64,000 nt of DNA from Gnetum montanum. Its lineage: Eukaryota; Streptophyta; Gnetopsida; Gnetales; Gnetaceae. Shown here piece after piece: positions 1 to 11,400 of the stretch. Every line of letters starts with the position of its first letter. The stretch's first letter is position 1. The translations under genes and the position numbers were made by a program. The DNA lies in assembly GCA_015680685.1 (NCBI GenBank), contig MNCI01016594.1:565192-629191 (forward strand). The letters run 5' to 3'. The notes below the pieces were generated by a model. It was not told where the DNA came from and ran no database searches. It saw nothing but the letters and a program-made list of their open reading frames with translations.

Positions 1-526
1 TGGATTTTAGTTCTAGGGATTAGTACCAACTCTTTGCTTCCTTAATGAGTGTCCTTGGAAATAAGTTAAGCTTTTGTCAATCATTCTCCATATTTTTCAA
101 GTACATGTATTGTGAAAGGCCTAAAGATGGTTCTATGAATCTAAGTTATATTCCCCTTTGAACTTGAGAATATTGTTCATGTATAGCCTCTTGATTTGAC
201 TATCCTTTATGTGCCTTGTAGGAATTCTCACTGCCTCTATGATGTTTACTATGCTTTGAGTGGCAAGTAAAGGTTCATCATAATCATGGCCTCTATGGTG
301 ACCATGGTGCCTATGATGTCCTCTACTACCCCTACTTTTGTGATGATGGGCCTCCCTTGAATGCTTGTGCCCCTGATCTTGACTTACCCAATGGGCCTTA
401 TGATCATTTTGGTCCTGTCAGTCACCTCAATCATGAACACACCCTTTGTGGTTATGTTTGGAGCCAAAAGAGAAAGAAGATGATGATGAAGGTAAAGAGG
501 AAGGAGGACTAGCATCACCACTATAG
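1..526. other. Flank left of element E1, unidentified
   Basis: This is the sequence into which E1's 3' LTR appears to be inserted. A plus-strand frame is open from about 243 to the TAG at 510-512. It is rich in Tyr, Asp, Pro and His with a Lys/Met-rich end, but I do not recognise the protein. No start codon is convincing and the upstream part is closed by a TGA at 240. It could be another decayed repeat. Nothing else is visible here. Confidence 0.3.
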
Positions 527-2401
527 TGACCAAAAACATCAGCGGCTGGAAACACTGAGAGGTCATCAGTTAGACAGTCTTAACCTTGGATCCACACGAG
601 GGCCATGCTGGATAAAACAAAAATGGGATGCCTTGAACGGTTTGGTTGATTAGACAAGGACTTAATCGGTGTTACTAAACCTTTTGAAAACGTGTAACTT
701 GAAAAAAAATTTATATCATAAGATATTGATTATTATATATGAGGAAACAAAAAAACAATGTAAAATGCAATGATAAGCAAGAGAATGAAGCAAATTGAAG
801 TTAAGAAATTCACTGGTTCAGGATTATGACTTTACTTATTCAATGTGGATACAATTGGTTGCACGATGCTGGGAGGCATAGAGATCCCAAAAGTAACCAA
901 GATGTTCAAAGCAAGCTGATTGTACGCTTGAATGCAGATTCAAGAGCTAAAAATGCAAATTGCTACAAAAGAAATAGAAAGGAGCTAATAGAATGCCAAA
1001 CAAGAAGGCTAACTGTTTGATTTTGTCAACTCAAGAATGTTTACAATGCTCATGATTGCTGAATTGATTCTTGCTAAGCCAAATTTTTGCTAAACTTGCC
1101 AACAATTTTTGCCAACCAGTTTTTTGTCCTTTGAATTGCCAATTTTCCAACCCTATGAGCATTGCTTGTTGGGGTATTTATAGGGCTAGGAGCACACAAG
1201 AAATTATATTTGGATGCCACGTGCCCTAGACCCATAAGATGTTGACGTGTCCATGTTGCATGGACATGCAAAGCTAATTGATTGATGAGCCTACCATGCT
1301 GCAATCACGCTATTAGAAATGGAGGTACTAGGATCAGGTGTGCCAATGATGCAAATAAGAAGTGAAGTGTACCGATGTAGCGTAGCCACCTGCTATGCTC
1401 TGCTATGCTCTAGCGTAGCATTTTTGGCATAGCGTGGCTACTTGCTACACTACGCTACACTCGATCACCTACTATGCTGTTACACTATGGAGCATAGCGT
1501 GTTAGCTTAGTATAGCTGCTTGCTACGTTGTGCTATGCTATGTAACATAGCATAGCGTAGCCACCATTTCAAGAAAGAAATATGCCTTGGAGTTAATTGT
1601 AAGTGCTAGAAGCCTTTGAAGTGTGTTGGTCGGTTCTGCATGTTTGCTACGCTACATAGCATAGCATAGCGTAGCAGTTGGCCTTAACTACGATTCACAT
1701 TGCAAACATTTGTAGATCATGTTGACAATCTACAACCTTTGCTCTTTGCGACATGAAGTTTGCGAACTTGCTGATCCTGCATTTTGAGATGTCCGTTGTC
1801 ATTTCTGCATTATCACTACGTTGTGCTATGCTACATAGCATAGCAGCCAACATAGCCTACTCTTTTGCCTAATCTGCTACTTTTCTAGTGGAAGAAGCTT
1901 TGCCAAATGACTTGAAGCCAAGTGAAGCAACTAGTTTTGAAAGGCCAGAGGTGCTTGCTAAGTGCACTTAAAATCACGAAGTAAGCTGAGCCCTTTTGTC
2001 TTACTTTTGCTATGCTATGCTATGCTATGTAGTGTAGCATAGCGTAGCACTTTGTCCTACAACTGTCTTCTAAGGCTTGCTACGCTGCATTGCATAGCAT
2101 AGTGTAGCAAAATTATTAACTAGAAAACTTGTCAAAATATTTTGTGTAGCCTGAGCACTGTCAACAACCCACGCATCGTTTCTGAGTAGACTATCAGCTA
2201 GATGAATTACCTAGGTGGACAGGCTAGAGAGTCTGTTGGGCCTGTCAACACTGGATGTAGAAAATTTGCTGAAATGGAAAGTCTAAACTCAAAGCATCCA
2301 TTTCTTGCCAAAGTGTCATGACGTCACACTTGTGAAAAATATTTGCCTGAATTCTAAGACCCTGGTGAAGCAAGAGGGTCTCAAAATTTTAGTGTGTTTC
2401 A
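527..2401 (-). repeat. E1 3' LTR
   Basis: Read on the minus strand, the LTR starts TGAAACACAC at 2401 and ends GGTCA at 527. The polypurine tract abuts its right side, so this is the 3' LTR of E1 rather than the 5' LTR of a leftward element. A TATAAATA box lies at 1175-1182 (minus). The 2,402-side five bases (TTGGC) do not match the left-side five (TATAG), as expected for one LTR of a long element. The part upstream of the TATA box is filled with ACGCT-core palindromes. Confidence 0.8.
1378..2112. repeat. Palindromic ACGCT-core words in E1 LTR
   Basis: There are many copies of words such as TGCTACGCTATGCT and the reverse AGCATAGCGTAGCA, often as inverted pairs a few bases apart. Good examples are 1642-1675, 1817-1845, 2008-2048 and 2074-2108. 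The pairs can form hairpins in either strand. The same words recur in the introns of E1's antisense gene (about 8990-9110, 9600-9650, 11190-11225, 11920-11980) and in the related LTRs of E5. Confidence 0.8.
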
Positions 2402-2415
2402 TTGGCCCCTCTTTG
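2402..2415 (-). other. E1 polypurine tract
   Basis: On the minus strand CAAAGAGGGGCCAA lies directly before the LTR start. Equivalent tracts precede the 3' LTRs of E2 (23279-23292), E4 (30592-30605, altered) and E5 (62435-62448). This is the expected primer for plus-strand DNA synthesis. Confidence 0.75.
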
Positions 2416-3765
2416 TTGACGTCTGGAGGATGAACCCAAGAGACGCTGAAAAAGAATACAAAACACCATGGAAGAAAAAATGCTAACAATGTTCTTCATT
2501 GATTGCCAAGATGTCACTTAGCTATGCTTGAGAGTGTTGCATTGGTTTTGTGGGGGAGAGGTAAGGGCTAAGCGGGAAGAGAAATTGAGCGGGGGAAGGA
2601 GGTTAAGCAAAATGGTAAAGATGAAACTTAGCATGATCCCTCGTTAGAGTGCTTATGAGGGAGTTTTTTACATGGTCATCTTTGCTTTTGCTAACCTTCA
2701 ACCTTTTGTCGAAATGCTTAGAGAGGGTGATTGCAAAATAGCCTATGTGCCATTTTTTTTTGCGCATGAGCTTTCACTCTCTTACACTTTTACCTTTTGC
2801 TATTTTGCCATTTACATTTGCAAACAACCTTGTCGCAGGACAAGTGTTTCTTTCCTAGGATGAGTTATGTTACATCCACATGGGGCTTTAACCTACCTAT
2901 AGATGCTTCCCATGCGGCAAGCTATGTTACATGCATCATGGACTTTGCGGTTGGGGAAATGGGAGGGCTAGACAAGCATCGGGAAAAGCTTGTAAAAGAG
3001 GGGAGAGAGTGGAAATTTTGGGTGCAAGGAATGAGGTAAGTGAAAGGATAGGATGTGCACTCTAGAGTAGCCAAGATAATCAAGACAACCACCTTGTAAC
3101 GTTGTAGCATTTGCTACTGTGGCAAAATGCACCTTCGACCGACGTCCCTTTGGTATGCACCCTGCAAACACAATAGAGAGCAAACCAAGAGAAACAACCA
3201 TGATGCAAAAGGAAGGCAAAGGTCTTGCTATGGACACTGTTGGAGCAATTGATGTTGTTGTTGAGACATGCGGTGTCCAAACTAGAAAGGCTAGCAGCGA
3301 CCTTGGCAGCATCAGCGTGGAGGAGTTGGCATCGAAGAGGCTAGGAGTTGTTGTGAGTGTAGATGCTCAAGAATCCCTGTCAAAGGCAAGAATTCTTAGT
3401 TTAGCTATGAGATTGGCTGCCCAACAACTAAAAATCTCTTGAGCTTGGATGCTGGCAGGGGCTAGAGGTTAGCAATATTATGGCTAGGCAATAACACTGC
3501 TGGTACTCCAGCAGCAGGCGCTAACCAGGGAAGCTCCTGCTAGGGCAATGATCTGTGGTAGCAGTAGGTATGAAGGGTCAGCATGATGTCATACGAAATA
3601 TCCAAAAGATTAGCAAGATGCCAGGAGTAGTGGCATTGCATATGTTCTAGAGGGTGTTTTCATGGCATCATGAACTACATTTTGGAACTGCAACGTCCCA
3701 CCCTGTGTCAGCACTGTGCACACTCGCTTGTTGTGTACTGGTGTAGATGCATGCTGGGGACATGC
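2416..3765. other. E1 3' region between LTR and RR3; possible small antisense ORF
   Basis: No pol-type coding is visible here. On the plus strand, antisense to the element, a frame ending TGA at about 3440 encodes a Ser/Val/Glu/Leu-rich segment (3290-3420). It aligns without gaps to a minus-strand frame at about 61670-61810 in the E3/E5 3' region. A stretch near 2905-2945 also matches the 62050-62110 area. The start and any introns are unresolved, and the protein is not one I recognise. Confidence 0.35.
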
Positions 3766-3769
3766 CACG

Positions 3770-4160
3770 AACCTAGTTTAAGATCTTGGTAGACCATGGT
3801 GTGTTGGTTTAAGGTCCCAGTAGACTATATGTGCTAGTTTAACGTCATAGCTGATGGTCGCTGTACTGGTTTAAGGTCCCAGCACACTGCTGTGCTAGTT
3901 TATCATCGTATTGGACGATGGATGAGCTAGTTTAAGGTCCTAGCAGACTGTCTATTCTAGTTTATAGTCATAGCAGACTGTCTATGCTAGTTTATAGTCA
4001 TAGTATACATGCTTTGCTAGTTTTACGTCGTAGCGGACGTTGGTGAAGCTTTGCCAATTTTACATCGTAGCGGATGTTTATTTGCTAGTTTTACGTCATA
4101 GCAGACGTTTATTTGCTAGTTTTACATCATAGCGGACGTTTATTTGCTAGTTTTATGTTA
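3770..4160 (-). repeat. E1 RR3 hairpin array after pol
   Basis: About a dozen short units, each 30-60 bp, begin on the plus strand with CTAGTTTTA or similar. On the element's sense strand each is a small hairpin followed by TAAACTA-like sequence. Clear cases are 3966-3979 (stem AGTC/GACT, 6-nt loop) and 4025-4040 (stem ACGTC/GACGT, 6-nt loop). The array starts immediately after the pol stop codon at 4158-4160. Confidence 0.8.
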
Positions 4161-7100
4161 TATGTAGTATGGCTTGAGGAATGAGTGATTCACCAGATTT
4201 GTGAACTCATTGTCATCCATGTCTGCCAGCTTGAAGGCCCCATTCCCAAAGGCTTTTGTGACCATGTATGGACCTTCTCAGTTTGCTGAGAATTTGTTCA
4301 TATGCTCAGAGATAGCCTTGAGAATGAGGTCTCCCTTCTATATTGGCCATTGATGCAGATTTGCATGATGTTTTTTCCATTTCTTGTTCTGGTAATGCTC
4401 TATGTGACCTAGTGTTTGTGCATGATCCTCCTCTATTAAGTCGAGGTCAATGATCCTCGACTCATTATTTTGGGCTTCGCTCACGACATTTGATAGGATC
4501 ATTCGGAGTGATGGCACCTACAACTCAAGAGGTAACACCGCTTCAGATCCATAAATAAGACTATAAGGTATCTTACCTGTTGCAGTCCTGAATGTTGTTC
4601 TATAAGTCCATAGCACATAGAGTATTTGCTCATGTCATCTCCTCTTGCTATTGTTAAGCATTCTTTTCAGCAAGTTGATGATGGAATTATTTGTAGCCTC
4701 TGCCTGTCCATTTTCCTACAGGTAATATGGTGAGGAGAATGATTGTTTGATGCCAAGATTGCTGCAGAAGGTTTGGGTTTCCGCACTACTGAAATGTGGC
4801 CCGTTATTGGTCAAAATAGTCATGGGAAGCCCAAACCTTATCACAATGTTATCCAAGATGAAGTGGAAAACTTGCTGAGATGTAGTCTTCCTTAGGGGGA
4901 TAGCCTCTACCCACTTAGTAAAATACTCAGTGGCAGTGATGATGAAGCTATGCCCTGTGGAGGACTTAGGCGTGATGGGCCCTATGAGGTCTAGTCCCCA
5001 TCGCTGGAAAGGCCATGTAATCTGTGTCAGATGCAGCTCTGTAGGTGAAACGTGTATGAGATTTTTGTATTATTGGCATGTATCACATGTCCTAACTTTG
5101 GCTAGGCAATCATGCTCCATGTGAGACAAATAATACCCTAGACGTCTGATTTTTGTAGCCATAGCCCTAGGTGCTATGTGTCCATGACACAGTCCCTTGT
5201 GTACTTCATTAACCACCTTCTGTGCTTATTCCTCATTTACGCATGCCAACAATATCCCGTCATAGGAGCATTTGCATAGGGCATTGTCTCCCATGAGCAC
5301 ATGTTATCGAGCATGCTTATAAATCACATCTCTCTAGGCAAATGTCAATATGCTTGGGGGCTTACCATATTGCAGGTAGGCTTTAATGTTGGCATACCAC
5401 TCCTGGGTATCTATAGTGTTGACAGAGGCTACATGTCCCACTTGAGTGATAGGCTCAGTACACTCGGTAATCAAGGTTGGAAAATTTACGAATAGGTATG
5501 ATGGAATATTTAATGCTAGGGTGGATAAGGCGTCTACTATGGTGTTTTCGTTGCATGGCACATGTTGCACGTCCGTAGTTGCAAATTGTTTGAGCAAAGT
5601 TTTTGCCAGGTCACAGTAGGGTTGCAGGTGTGTAGCTTTGTAGGCATAGACCTTGGTGATTTGATTCACAACTAGTTGTGAATCTCTACGAATCACCAAG
5701 TGTTGTATGATTAGTGCTTGGGCTGCTAAGAGGTCCCTGAGTAACCCCTTGTACTCTGCAACATTGTTTGTACAAGGGAACACAAAATGATAAGCTAAAG
5801 GATGCATTTTCCCAGAGGGGAATGAAATGACAATAGCTGCTCTACCTCTTTACACAGTTGAGGTACTGTCGAAATGAAAAGTAGCTTCAAGATGCGATGG
5901 GATGGCGTTGATAGTGCTAACATGCTCATCTAGGAATTCGGGATCTATGATCGCCTGATCGTCAATGGGTGAGGTCGTAAGTTGCGTTGCTATGACTTGA
6001 CCTTTTATCGATGATTGGCTCACATAATGCAAATTGAATTCTGTTGTTATTGCTTTCCACCGAGCTATCCTACTACTTTCATATAGATTTTTTGTGATAG
6101 CTCGGAGTATGTTGCTTTTGTAAATGATGTTAATTTTGCTACAAAATAGATAGTGTCTCCACTTCTTCAATACAAACACTAATGCAAGGTAGTTTCTCTC
6201 CACCTCATTGTATTTTGCCTCATACTCTATTAGTGCATGACTAAGGTAGTACACTGGTATTTTAGAACCGTCATCCCGTTTCTCACATAACAGTGTCACG
6301 ATAGACATGTCTGAAGTGGCAAGGTAGATGAAGAAAGGCTTATCCCTCTATGGTGGGTAAATAGTTGGGAGGTGCAAAAGGTCTTTTTTCAGATCATCGA
6401 AGGCTTATTGGCACTGTGGTATCCATTTGAAGTTAACCCCTTTCTTCAATAGATGTTGCATGGGGTGTAACTTGTTGGTCAATTTTGCTATAAACCTTTT
6501 GATGAATTGCACTCTACCTTGTAACCCACACAATTCCTTAAGATTTGTAGGTGAAGCCAAGTTAATGATGGCCTTGACTTTGTCAGGGTCCACTTGTATT
6601 TCAGCCTCTTATACTACAAACCCTAACATGCATCTGGTTCTCACTCCAAAGACACACTTTTTAGGATTGAGATGTAAATCATGCATTTGACAACACTTGA
6701 GGACTACACCTAGATCATTGGGATGGTCGACAGCTTCCTTAGATTTCACTGCTATGTCATCCACATAGTCGTTCAGTGTTTCTAAGATATAGTCGCTAAA
6801 GATGTAAGTCATGGCTTGCTGGTAGGTTGCTCTGGTGTTCTTGAGCCCAAAAGGCATCATAGTGTAATAAAAGGTACCCCATGGGGTCATGAAGGTTGTT
6901 GTTAACTGATGCTCTAGGTTAATTCAAATTTGGTTGTAGCCAAAGAAACCATCCATGAAGGATAATAGAGCATGACCAGTCATAGTGTCAATGAGTTGAT
7001 CGATACTTAGAAGTGGAAAATCATCCTTGATCATTGCCTTGTTCAGATCTTGTATGTCTACACAGATTTGTATCTCTCTCATTTTCTTAGAAACTACAAT

Positions 7101-7628
7101 GATATTGGACATCCATTCCGAGTAATCAACTATCCGGATGAAACCAGCCTGGTATAGCTTGGTGATTTCATCCCGTATGGCTAGTGCAATCTCTTGTTTA
7201 ACCTTACGAGCCTTCTGCTTAACTGCCTTCATGCATGGGTCTAAGATGATATTGTGTTGTATCAGCCTTGGATCTGAACCCGACATGTTACTATATAACC
7301 ATGCAAAGACTTCAATGTTATCTTGTAGAATTTTGGCTACATCTTTGTGCATCTGCGAATCTAGGAAGGAAGTAAGTTTCAACGTTTTTAACTTCCCCTT
7401 GGATGTGGTCACAAGCGTTTCAATGAGAGGATCCTCAATTACATCCCCGACCTCTAAATCTAGGGCTTGGACCAGATGCTCAGGCCAATCTGGGGATGCT
7501 TCTAAGGATGCTACTGTGCTAACTGCGGGTGATTTCCAATCTATTAGATCTGGGTTCAGTTGTCTCATGAGTTTACCATGTGGACCTGCTAAAGCTAAAG
7601 GTGAAGAAAGATCATGATGGATTTCCAT
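4158..7628 (-). pseudogene. pol: E1 pol: RT, RNase H, archaeal-like RNase H, integrase (broken)
   Basis: The minus-strand frame begins at an ATG at 7628. In order it carries a lead segment, reverse transcriptase with the YVDD catalytic box at 6756-6767, a first RNase H (about 5850-6310), a second RNase H of the archaeal-like type typical of the TAT lineage (about 5334-5807), and integrase ending at a TAA at 4158-4160. The integrase keeps the first Asp (in a WGLDLIGP context near 4970) and the Glu of its DDE triad. The second Asp reads Asn, in TNNGPHFS. Stops and frameshifts break it into at least six pieces. RR2 and the antisense gene's promoter lie upstream, about 240-860 bp away. Whether pol was once joined to gag-protease by splicing cannot be seen. 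Confidence 0.88.
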
Positions 7629-7865
7629 TTTCGCTCAACTTGCCAAAATGAGATGAAATTATAGTAAGAGGTACTTGTTGGTAGTAATCATGCATAGTGA
7701 AAATTTTCAAAATAGCAATGAGATGTGAGCAATTGAGACAAATGTAAAGTGTGATAGAAAACTTAAGATTTTCCAGTTAATGTTGTGGTGGACTTCTTGG
7801 AAGTAAAAATGCAAAACTGCTAGTGTAAAAATGTAAAATTGATAATGTAAAAGTGTAAAAGAGTG
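7629..7865. other. Spacer between E1 pol start and RR2
   Basis: AT-rich sequence with no recognisable gene. It contains loosely repeated TGTAAAA tracts (7800-7860) that grade into the RR2 units. Confidence 0.5.
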
Positions 7866-8205
7866 CTAGTTCAATGTCTTTGCGAATTGCCAACAGGTTA
7901 GAGTATTAGTTTAAGGTTGTTATGGACCGCCTAGATGTAAAAAATGTAAAACTGCTAGTATAAAGAACAAAAAGCTGCTAATGTAAAAATGCAAAACTAC
8001 TAATGTAAAAATGTGAAACTGCTAGTTTAATGTCATTGCGGACTGTGAACATGTAAAAGGTCGAATCTGCTGGTTTAATATTATTGCGGACTGCTAACTA
8101 GATTGAAACTATGCACTAGCATTGCTAGTTTGAGGTCTTTTCGGACCACTAAGTAGATATGTTTGGGAAGGTAAACAGCTAGTTTGAAGCGTGTCAAGGC
8201 TCTTT
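7866..8205 (-). repeat. E1 RR2 hairpin array between pol and antisense gene
   Basis: About six degenerate units. The clearest is 8134-8147, stem GGTC/GACC with a 6-nt loop, followed on the sense strand by TCAAACTAGCA. Another at about 8031-8044 pairs GTC with GAC and is followed by ATTAAACTAG. The array lies between two divergent units, the antisense gene (plus) and pol (minus). Confidence 0.7.
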
Positions 8206-8330
8206 GCCTAGGCCCACCTGTTTTAATGCGAATAGTGTTACCATGTCATGATAGGCATGCTATGCTGCATGACATACTTTACATTAAATGGAGATAGAGA
8301 ATGACCAATTTCCTTTTTTACCATTACAAC

Positions 8331-8338
8331 TATAAATA
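8331..8338 (+). promoter_or_regulatory. TATA box of E1 antisense gene
   Basis: TATAAATA on the plus strand, 153 bp before the candidate ATG at 8491. It matches the TATA boxes of this lineage's LTRs but lies inside the element and points against it. This suggests the antisense gene has its own promoter. The site is predicted from sequence only. Confidence 0.6.
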
Positions 8339-8490
8339 GGGATTAATCCCTAGTAAACTTGTCATTTTCACTGTAACAGTGCAGAGCCCACATTCGGAGC
8401 ATAGAGCGATTTCAGAGCACAAAGTGATTGTGCCAATAAAGAGCAAGGTGATTTCGACATAGTAATGAGGAAAGAGTCAGTAACAAGACA

Positions 8491-11400
8491 ATGGCTCCTA
8501 AGAAAGGACGCAAACACCCGGCACTCGCTAATTTCTATGAAGTGAAGGAAACCTAAGGATGCGTGATGTAGGTGCACGTCGTGGTGCAAGAGGAGACACC
8601 GTTGACCTGGTAGGCTTCTATGCTTCCTCTATTTTCTCATGCCTCTATTATTATTTTTTTGTTTTTCTAGCTTTTGTTTCTACGATTTTTTTAGCTATCT
8701 ATGTTTTCTATCATCGTGTTGTCATTATTTTGGCCCTTATACCATCCCTGTTGCCGTTTCGGCCACAAAGGATGTACAGATGCTACGCTAAGGTTGCATG
8801 CAAGGTTGCCTAGACAACCATCGCTATGGCTGTCATTACCATAGAGACTTGGATGATTTGAGCTACTTGGCATGCAAATGGTGTAGCATAGGACCCTTAG
8901 AAGGGTTTGGCCATGTGTGATGTGACAGTGTAACACATGTTCCGTCACGGCATAATGTTAATCACTTTGTTAGGGCTAATCACTTTGTTACTATGCTAAG
9001 CTAATTTTGCTATGCTATTGCCTTTGTGTTTTTGCTACGCTATGTGCATGAAGAGAATTGTGCTATGCTATTTGCTAAAATGCTACTTTTTCTATGCTAT
9101 ATATGTGTTTCACCCTGACATGATGCTAACATTTGCTATTGTGTTGTGCAGGGTAGCGCTAAGGCTAATTTTGATTATCCTAGAAATTGTAGGGGTCCTA
9201 TGTTGAGTGAGTGAACCAATGACCAATGTTCCTCCACCCCATACACGTGTGGGGCAGGAAGCGGTCTGGTTCTAGGAGGGAGCATAGGAGTTCCTACAAT
9301 TCCTCCTCCAATACTTCAGTTTGATCATTTGGTCACACTTGGTAGAGTAAGTAGTGGCCACCATAACAGAAACCCTGTTGCTTGGGGAAAATTGGGGTAT
9401 TTTGAGATATTTGACAGATGGGGCAATTAGTAGCAGGGAAGGAGAAGGATCCAGTTAGTGCCTTAGAAATTTGAGGTGTTTGGCTTGGACTGGGATATGC
9501 CCGAGTATAATTGCTACCATCTCTACAACACTTTGTTTATTGCACATCATATGAGAACGTGCTTCCAAAATCCACCAGGAACCATTTACAATGCTGGTGG
9601 GTGAGTTTTGTAACCATGTTTCACTACGCTATGCAATGTTTGCTATGCTAGCCAAATGTTAACAGTGTGTTTTTGTTACCAGGTTTTTCATCAACGAGGA
9701 GGGGCTTCACGGTGATACGGATGTGTTGACCTTGGCACAGATGGTGCTGCAGGAGTTTTCTTCCATTAAGAATATATGTGCATGTGTGATAAGTCAATGT
9801 AGGGGTGAGTACCAAAACTACCCAACCTGGTATCTCAAACTCTACAACAGATGCAAGGAGTCTAGTTGGTTGGATGAGGGATGGACATCCTTTAAACCGA
9901 TCACCGTTGAAGATGTCTTGGTTAATCTTCCATCATTCCCGTCACTGTTTAATCTTGGTAAGTTAAATAATAGTTACTACATGTTTGAGTGTCATTGCTA
10001 TTTTTTTTGCTATTGGTACTTTGCCTAACCTATTTTTTTCTTTTTTTTCTTTTGTGTTTTTGTGCTAACTACTTCTGTGCAAACTACAATAGGGGCAAAG
10101 AGGTCTCAAGAGGTGACAGTGATAACCTTTGGGAACTAGGAGGCAAACATCTTCTTCAAGTACGGGGAGGTAGATGAGAGCCAACGTTGGATATGTAGCA
10201 CGGCCTCGGAATCCCTGCTCAAGCATCTTCAAGGTGCTAGGCTCATGAATTTTTTCCTGGCCCCAAATCCAAGCATCCCTGTCACATAGATGCTCACCTT
10301 AGTGGAATCCTTTTCTGACAAGGAAGAACACTTCCACACACAAGTACATGGTGTGTGGGTGGTCCTTGAAATCAATGACTAGCTATTCATGGACCTTTTT
10401 AGTGTCTTTACTGATGGTATTCTCATAGGGTCAAAGACCAAGAAAGAAGTGAACTGTCAAAAGGAGGACATTGAGGAGTGGCTAGGGGTTGCCAAAGAAC
10501 GAAAGGGGATTCCCATGGAGAAGGTCAGGTTGAGACCTACGAAAGAGATTTATCCCATCTTTCGAGCTCACACTTTCCCCCAGCTACTTTCCCAAGGAAA
10601 GATCCTTGGAATTGAACAAGCTTGGGTGATGCGAGAGGTCATGGAAGAGAGGGCTCACTACGACTATGCTAGGTATCTGTGCAAAGGTCTGCAAACTGAA
10701 ATCGTGATGCTTCATAAGAAGCAGGAGTCCCACATCAATGTGCACTATGCCTTTTACATAGCCTATTTGTGGTTGTTCTTGAAGTTTTTGGTAGTCCACG
10801 AGAACAGGGTTTGGGTTATGCAAAATCACAATCAGATTTCCAAACCGTGGATCTACCAAATCCTCTAAACCACCAGAGCCCAAGATCTCCTAGAAGCTAT
10901 TGGGAAGTCGTTTTCTATAATAACTAAGGATCGGGTGGCCTGAAACTTTCATGGCCAAGATAGCCTGGGGGAGGTGCCCTCTACTACCATTGGTAGTGTA
11001 TCGTAGGGGAAACATCTCATCGCCGAGATAGTGGCCACCAAGATGCTGTGAAAGAGGCCTCAACTAGCTAAGGAGACCCTCTATGTGGAAGAAGAAGAGG
11101 GGTGGACACTGCGGTTCAAGCTACATAGGACACAACCCTCAATCGGTAAATAGTTTTGCTTATGCTTATTTCTTTGCCTATTTTGTTAATGCCTGCTATG
11201 CTAAGCAGCGTATCATAGTGTAGCACCTACTTTAAGCTAACTTGCTTTAAGCTAATGCAAATGTGTTTTTGCTACTAGAGGAAGAAGGCGATGAAGAGGT
11301 GTTGACCCCTAAGACGGGGGTGAAAAATAAAGACACGGAGGCCTCAGTCTCAGAGGAAAGGGCCTCGGTCAAGAGGGAAGGAGCTCCTATCACTGGGGAA

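Noticed and set aside
527-2401. 5' LTR of an element running to the left, with a PBS at about 503-520
   Set aside because: The supposed PBS matches tRNA-Asn only in a short core, while a clear polypurine tract abuts the other side, so it is E1's 3' LTR.
7138-7617. Plus-strand open frame of 159 codons
   Set aside because: It lies wholly opposite the RT lead segment of E1, with no independent similarity or promoter; it is a shadow of pol.
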